DNA from: Amoebophrya sp. A120
Lineage: Eukaryota > Sar > Dinophyceae > Syndiniales > Amoebophryaceae
Assembly: GCA_905178155.1 (NCBI GenBank)
Contig: CAJINV010000001.1
Coordinates: forward strand, 10,135,432-10,199,431
Length of the DNA: 64,000 nt
Direction: 5' to 3'
Under the pieces are notes generated by a model. The model worked only from the letters and a program-made list of their open reading frames with translations, was not told the DNA's origin and did not search any database. Below are positions 61,201-64,000 of the stretch, piece by piece. Each line of letters opens with the position of its first letter. Within the stretch, counting starts at the first letter, position 1. The translations under genes and the position numbers were made by a program.

Positions 61201-63475
61201 CGCGGGTGGCCGGACTCCAGACCACGGAAGAGGAGGACGATGAAAGAGAAAGGCGCAGCACTCTCGTCACGGGCTCCGGGGGCCCGGGCACCAGCGTCAC
61301 CGCGGCGAGCAGGGCGGCCGACCTCGTCGACGAAGAAGACGCGGAGGACATCGAGAGAGCGAAAGCGGCTATGGCCGCCGCCTTTGCCACCTCGGGCCCC
61401 TGTGCGGAAACGACTGACAGAATTCTGTACGGGAGCCCCGTAGCCAATGAACGGAACGAAGCGCGCCGTAAAATGGCGGCGGCCGACCGGAAGGCAAGCG
61501 CGGAAGCGCAGCTACTGGAAGACAACGAAAGCGATGCCGAAAGACGGACCACAGAGCGAAAAGCTGGCGGGGCGAGCGCGAGCCACAAACCGAAAATCAT
61601 TAACGCGCTCAAGAGAGTGAAAAAAGCTCTAATCAAAGACTACAGCGTCATTCGCCATGGTGACGCGATCTGGTTACTCTATTGCATCCTAGACAGCTGC
61701 TACGAAACCGAGAAGTCAAAACTCCCTCTACCAGCATGCCCTAACTAGTAGTAAACCAGTGACCAGCTCCTTCACAAGCTGCTGTATCATCTGGACCATA
61801 AAGAAACAAAGAAATATGATCCTCACAGGAGAGAAACGTACAACAACCTACTGACTAGCGTGGTCTTGGTATGACATAGCCTCCACGAGGTTGGTTGCTC
61901 GGTTGGTTCAACTTGGGACTTTATGACTTTTGGTTTTTATAGCTGCCTCACCGAGTGTCTCCCGATCGCCCACGCGTTCGAACTGCAGCTGGCCACGACA
62001 TCGTCGCGACTGCACCAGCACGAACACGCCCTCCCGGAACAGGAAGTGAAGAACCTGTATTTGATAGAAAGGCATCTGGACTGGTATCCTCTGCAAAAAT
62101 CACCTGCGTGCCCCACCAGTTTGTGTCCGCGAGTCATAAGAGAGAACCGCGCATCTGTATCAAACAACCGAAAAACAAAAGAAAGAAAAACGTTACAGCA
62201 CGGGTTTGGATTTGACATGAAGATTTTCTTCCTCAAAAACTATCCAGTTCATCTTTGTTTCGCAATGCAACAAGACATATATCCATAACCATATCGTGCA
62301 TGAGTATGACTATGACATATGGGTATGATGTTGATAGATGGGGATCGTTGTGTGGGCCGCGTGGAAGTTTTTGAAGGTGATACCTCGCTGGAGATGGAGC
62401 TGAAGCCATTCGAGCGGGTGCTGAAGTCCCTGGTTGAGAACTTTGAGGACCGAATACCCGCCGAGGTGCGCGGCTACCTAGAGGACGTGCAGGACAGTCT
62501 GCTGGAGATGATGGACAAGTTGTCGTGCTACCAGCGGTATCAAATGCAAATATGTCCGGGTCTGAGAAAATGTTGTGAACTTGTGATGCACATTTCAGAT
62601 GACACAAAAAGTAGTTCTCTTGCTTGGGCGGGAAAAGTTGCTCTTCATCTTGTTGTCATCAGAGGAACGCTGCATTTGTAGTCAACATCCAGGCGGATTA
62701 GGTATTAAGTATTGAGATTGAATAGAAACAGTCTCACCACCTGTGATGCTAGGGGCTTGCATGGCAGATCTACTTCCTGGCCACGCAGACACTGCATCAT
62801 AGACCTCAGCAAACTTCCAGAGGACCCAGACATATGATTTGCGTAGCATAAGCGAGAGTGCGAGTCGCTGAAGGCGGAGCGGCAGAGCTACGTGGACAGC
62901 AGTTTGAACCGGTTGCTCACAGTGTTGTATTGAGAGGAAAAATCCCCCCTCCCCATATCGAAAAGGTATGTTTCCGAAAAAGAAAATTTGTCTTGCTGAT
63001 TTGAGACCCCAAATCAAGTCTGTCTTGCAAGAAGACAACGCCGCAGGCCCTGCCGCACTATGCAGGCGGTTTGCCATGCTGTTGGGCCTACAGCATAGAC
63101 GTTTCTCATGCTAAGCGCCTAGGCCAAAAGCTCTCTACTCAGGCTCGGCAGGAGCCTGCAGCCCTCGCCAGCAAGACAGATCTGATTTGAGTACGCAAAT
63201 CCAGCATCAGAAACTTCGTTTTGATATGGGGAGGGGGGATTTTTCCTTTTGATATGTTGACCATCATCACCGCTGCGGCGCTGCCCGCGACCATGATCTC
63301 CGGGTATGCAGGCATGAACTTCGAGACCGCGGACGAGGAGAACCCCGGCCAGGCCGACCCGACCGATCCGTGGCTCACGTGGGAGTACGGTTGGGAGTCC
63401 TACTTCATCATCACCGGCTCGTTCACCCTACTATTCCTCTACTACATCATTGTGGCAGCGAGAGGACTGCTATAG
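58212..63475 (+). CDS. CorA-family magnesium channel, seven exons
   Basis: Exons 58212-60111, 60358-60513, 60943-61700, 61947-62084, 62388-62537, 62856-62927 and 63260-63475 join in phase to 1,129 residues. Exon 1 holds the cytosolic domain, including YRIHPLAVEDALSLSEQ and ITRYDNRL, the CorA IHPLA-EDAL and ERYDDHL signatures. Exons 3-6 give the long helices: RHGDAIWLLYCILDSC, then LTECLPIAHAFELQLATTSS, then IPAEVRGYLEDVQDSLLEMMD. The last exon completes TM1 (RLLTVLTIITAAALPATMIS), the selectivity motif GMN at 1076-1078, and TM2. CorA proteins form pentameric Mg2+ channels. Long charged low-complexity inserts (exons 2 and 3) make it about three times the usual bacterial length. Five introns are introners; only 60514-60942 is GT-AG. 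Start chosen at MDSPGRPEP; upstream codons are open to 58026. Confidence 0.9.
60112..60352. mobile_element. Introner D (241 bp, TIR family 3)
   Basis: Starts TATGAG, ends CGCATA. Imperfect TIR: ATGAGAGTGTACAAC on the left against ATGCGAGTGCACAAC inverted on the right. The TSD is decayed, GCCAA at 60107-60111 against CCGAA at 60353-60357 (3 of 5). Excision with one copy joins VAVRP to TGDLVISIATPW in phase 1, the expected CorA beta-strand region. Without excision the frame stops inside the TIR (TGA at 60114). Confidence 0.8.
60514..60942 (+). other. Canonical GT-AG intron in the CorA gene (429 nt)
   Basis: GTACAAAG donor after GAA-G and a good pyrimidine tract (TTATTTATTTTTCACTGA, then TTTACTTCAG) at the acceptor. 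Splicing makes a Gly codon across the junction, giving KNASEGSASAKD. No TIR or TSD. The only intron of this gene with classical signals. Confidence 0.8.
61701..61941. mobile_element. Introner E (241 bp, TIR family 4)
   Basis: Starts TACGAAACC, ends GTTTTTATA. The inner TIR reads GAGAAGTCAAAACTCCC on the left and AAAAGTCATAAAGTCCC inverted on the right. Perfect TSD GCTGC at 61696-61700 and 61942-61946. Excision joins ILDSC to LTECLPIAHAF in phase 0, matching the CorA YAILD--VD-Y-P helix. Same length as introner D but a different terminus. Confidence 0.9.
62085..62382. mobile_element. Introner F (298 bp, TIR family 5)
   Basis: The left end TATCCTCTGCAAAAATCACC pairs with the right end inverted, TATCACCTTCAAAAACTTCC, and both continue into a GC-rich CGTGCCCCAC / CGCGGCCCAC block. 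The TSD is decayed, ACTGG at 62080-62084 against CCTCG at 62383-62387 (3 of 5). Excision joins IERHLDW to LEMELKPFERVLKS in phase 0, as in the CorA long helix. Confidence 0.8.
62538..62850. mobile_element. Introner G (313 bp, TIR family 2)
   Basis: Starts TATCAAATGCAAATATGTCC; the right end inverted has GCAAATCATATGTCTGGGTC, the same TIR as introner C in the giant gene. Near-perfect TSD AGCGG at 62533-62537 against AGCGA at 62851-62855. Excision joins DKLSCYQR to ECESLKAERQSY in phase 0. TTGTGATGC-type motifs occur near 62580 and 62742. Confidence 0.87.
62928..63254. mobile_element. Introner H (327 bp, TIR family 1)
   Basis: Same TIR core as introner A (AGGAAAAATCCCCCCTCCCC inverted at both ends) and the same internal sequence with scattered substitutions. 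Starts TAT, ends ATA. Perfect TSD TGTTG at 62923-62927 and 63255-63259. Excision joins NRLLTVL to TIITAAALP in phase 0, restoring the first CorA membrane helix, a strictly conserved region, so the splice point is fixed by homology. Confidence 0.95.
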
Positions 63476-64000
63476 GAGATGGAAAGTCATCATGATGTTC
63501 ATGTTGATCACATCAGGTTCAGTGTGTGCTTTTCGATTTCGATTTCGTCTAGACAATAAGTTTAGTAGTTACTCGTTCCAGGTTTAGTTTGTCCTCGTTC
63601 TAGTACAATACATAGTACCATTGCGATTGGATGCACTTATTGAGAGCGACAGCGATCTTCCCCTTCCAGCAGATTGTTCGCTACGAAAATGCTTAGTCCC
63701 ACGCAGGGCTCCTTGGACCGATTGCTTGGCCAACGGCGTAAGACATGGTAAGTACCTTCCGAAGCGAAGATAAAACACAACCTATGATGGTGAATTTCCG
63801 GCGTGCTCGCAAATTTCAATTATTTGCGAAAACAAGGCGAGAGTGTGTTTGTAATGGCAAACGTGCTTCTACATTAAGATCAAGGACCATGACAACGCTC
63901 AATGTGTCCACCTGGAGTGAGGATCTTCGATTTTTGAGCTCGTAAGACAGAGACGGTTATGAACACGAAGGGGAAGAGGCATTTCCTTCAAATTTGGAGA
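63476..64000. other. Region downstream of CorA, mostly without a recognised gene
   Basis: AT-rich with oligo-T and TTTCGATTTCGATTTCG runs just after the CorA stop. Apart from the small candidate exon at 63689 I see nothing that can be supported. Confidence 0.5.
63689..63747 (+). CDS. Possible first exon of a further gene (window edge)
   Basis: An ATG opens MLSPTQGSLDRLLGQRRKT and runs directly into GTAAGT at 63748, a perfect donor, in phase 2. The downstream exon was not identified before the window ends, so this rests only on a start codon, a short open frame and a donor consensus. It could be chance. Confidence 0.22.

Noticed and set aside
61701-61748. Tail YETEKSKLPLPACPN as a genuine CorA C-terminus
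   Set aside because: It is translation of the left TIR of introner E; the perfect TSD and frame restoration show it is intronic.
1-64000. tRNA, rRNA, CRISPR or bacterial operon signals
   Set aside because: None seen; the introns, the spliced leader and the gene structure are eukaryotic.

Overview
The window reads as nuclear DNA of a dinoflagellate, most probably a Syndiniales parasite of the Amoebophrya type. Two observations support this. A perfect match to the 22-nt dinoflagellate spliced-leader exon lies at 43197-43218. Eight introns look like transposons: each has terminal inverted repeats (TIRs), a TA-initial terminus and a 5-bp target-site duplication (TSD), and removing the element plus one TSD copy restores the reading frame every time. 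Introner elements of this kind with non-canonical splice sites are known from Amoebophrya; the genus call is inference. All supported genes lie on the + strand, as in the unidirectional gene arrays of dinoflagellates.

Layout. (1) nt 1-49741: one giant gene, open at the left edge. Six exons (1-26065, 26393-42288, 42621-42988, 46440-46901, 47027-49119, 49512-49741) join in phase into about 15,000 residues. Exon 1 alone is 26 kb without an intron. The protein carries a complete SecA-type helicase motor near residues 7450-8400, embedded in very long helical, coiled-coil and disordered stretches, followed by several Gly/Ala-rich hydrophobic segments. The join from exon 2 to exon 3 is the least certain. 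Three introns are introners (A, B, C). B is 3.4 kb and carries the spliced-leader sequence. (2) nt 49933-53741: an unrecognised two-exon gene rich in disordered sequence; its intron holds a (TAAG)n microsatellite. (3) nt 55230-57118: a NIPA-family magnesium transporter of the DMT superfamily, two exons. (4) nt 58212-63475: a CorA-family magnesium channel in seven exons. Five of its six introns are introners from four TIR families, and the GMN pore motif lies in the last exon. (5) nt 63476-64000: mostly non-coding, with a possible first exon of another gene.

The two neighbouring Mg2+ transporters come from unrelated families and may serve the same physiology. The giant SecA-motor protein has no assigned function. 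Its combination of a preprotein-translocase-like ATPase, potential membrane segments and extreme length is the most unusual protein-level feature. The set of introners, which shows recent and repeated intron gain by several TIR families within 64 kb, is the most unusual DNA-level feature.
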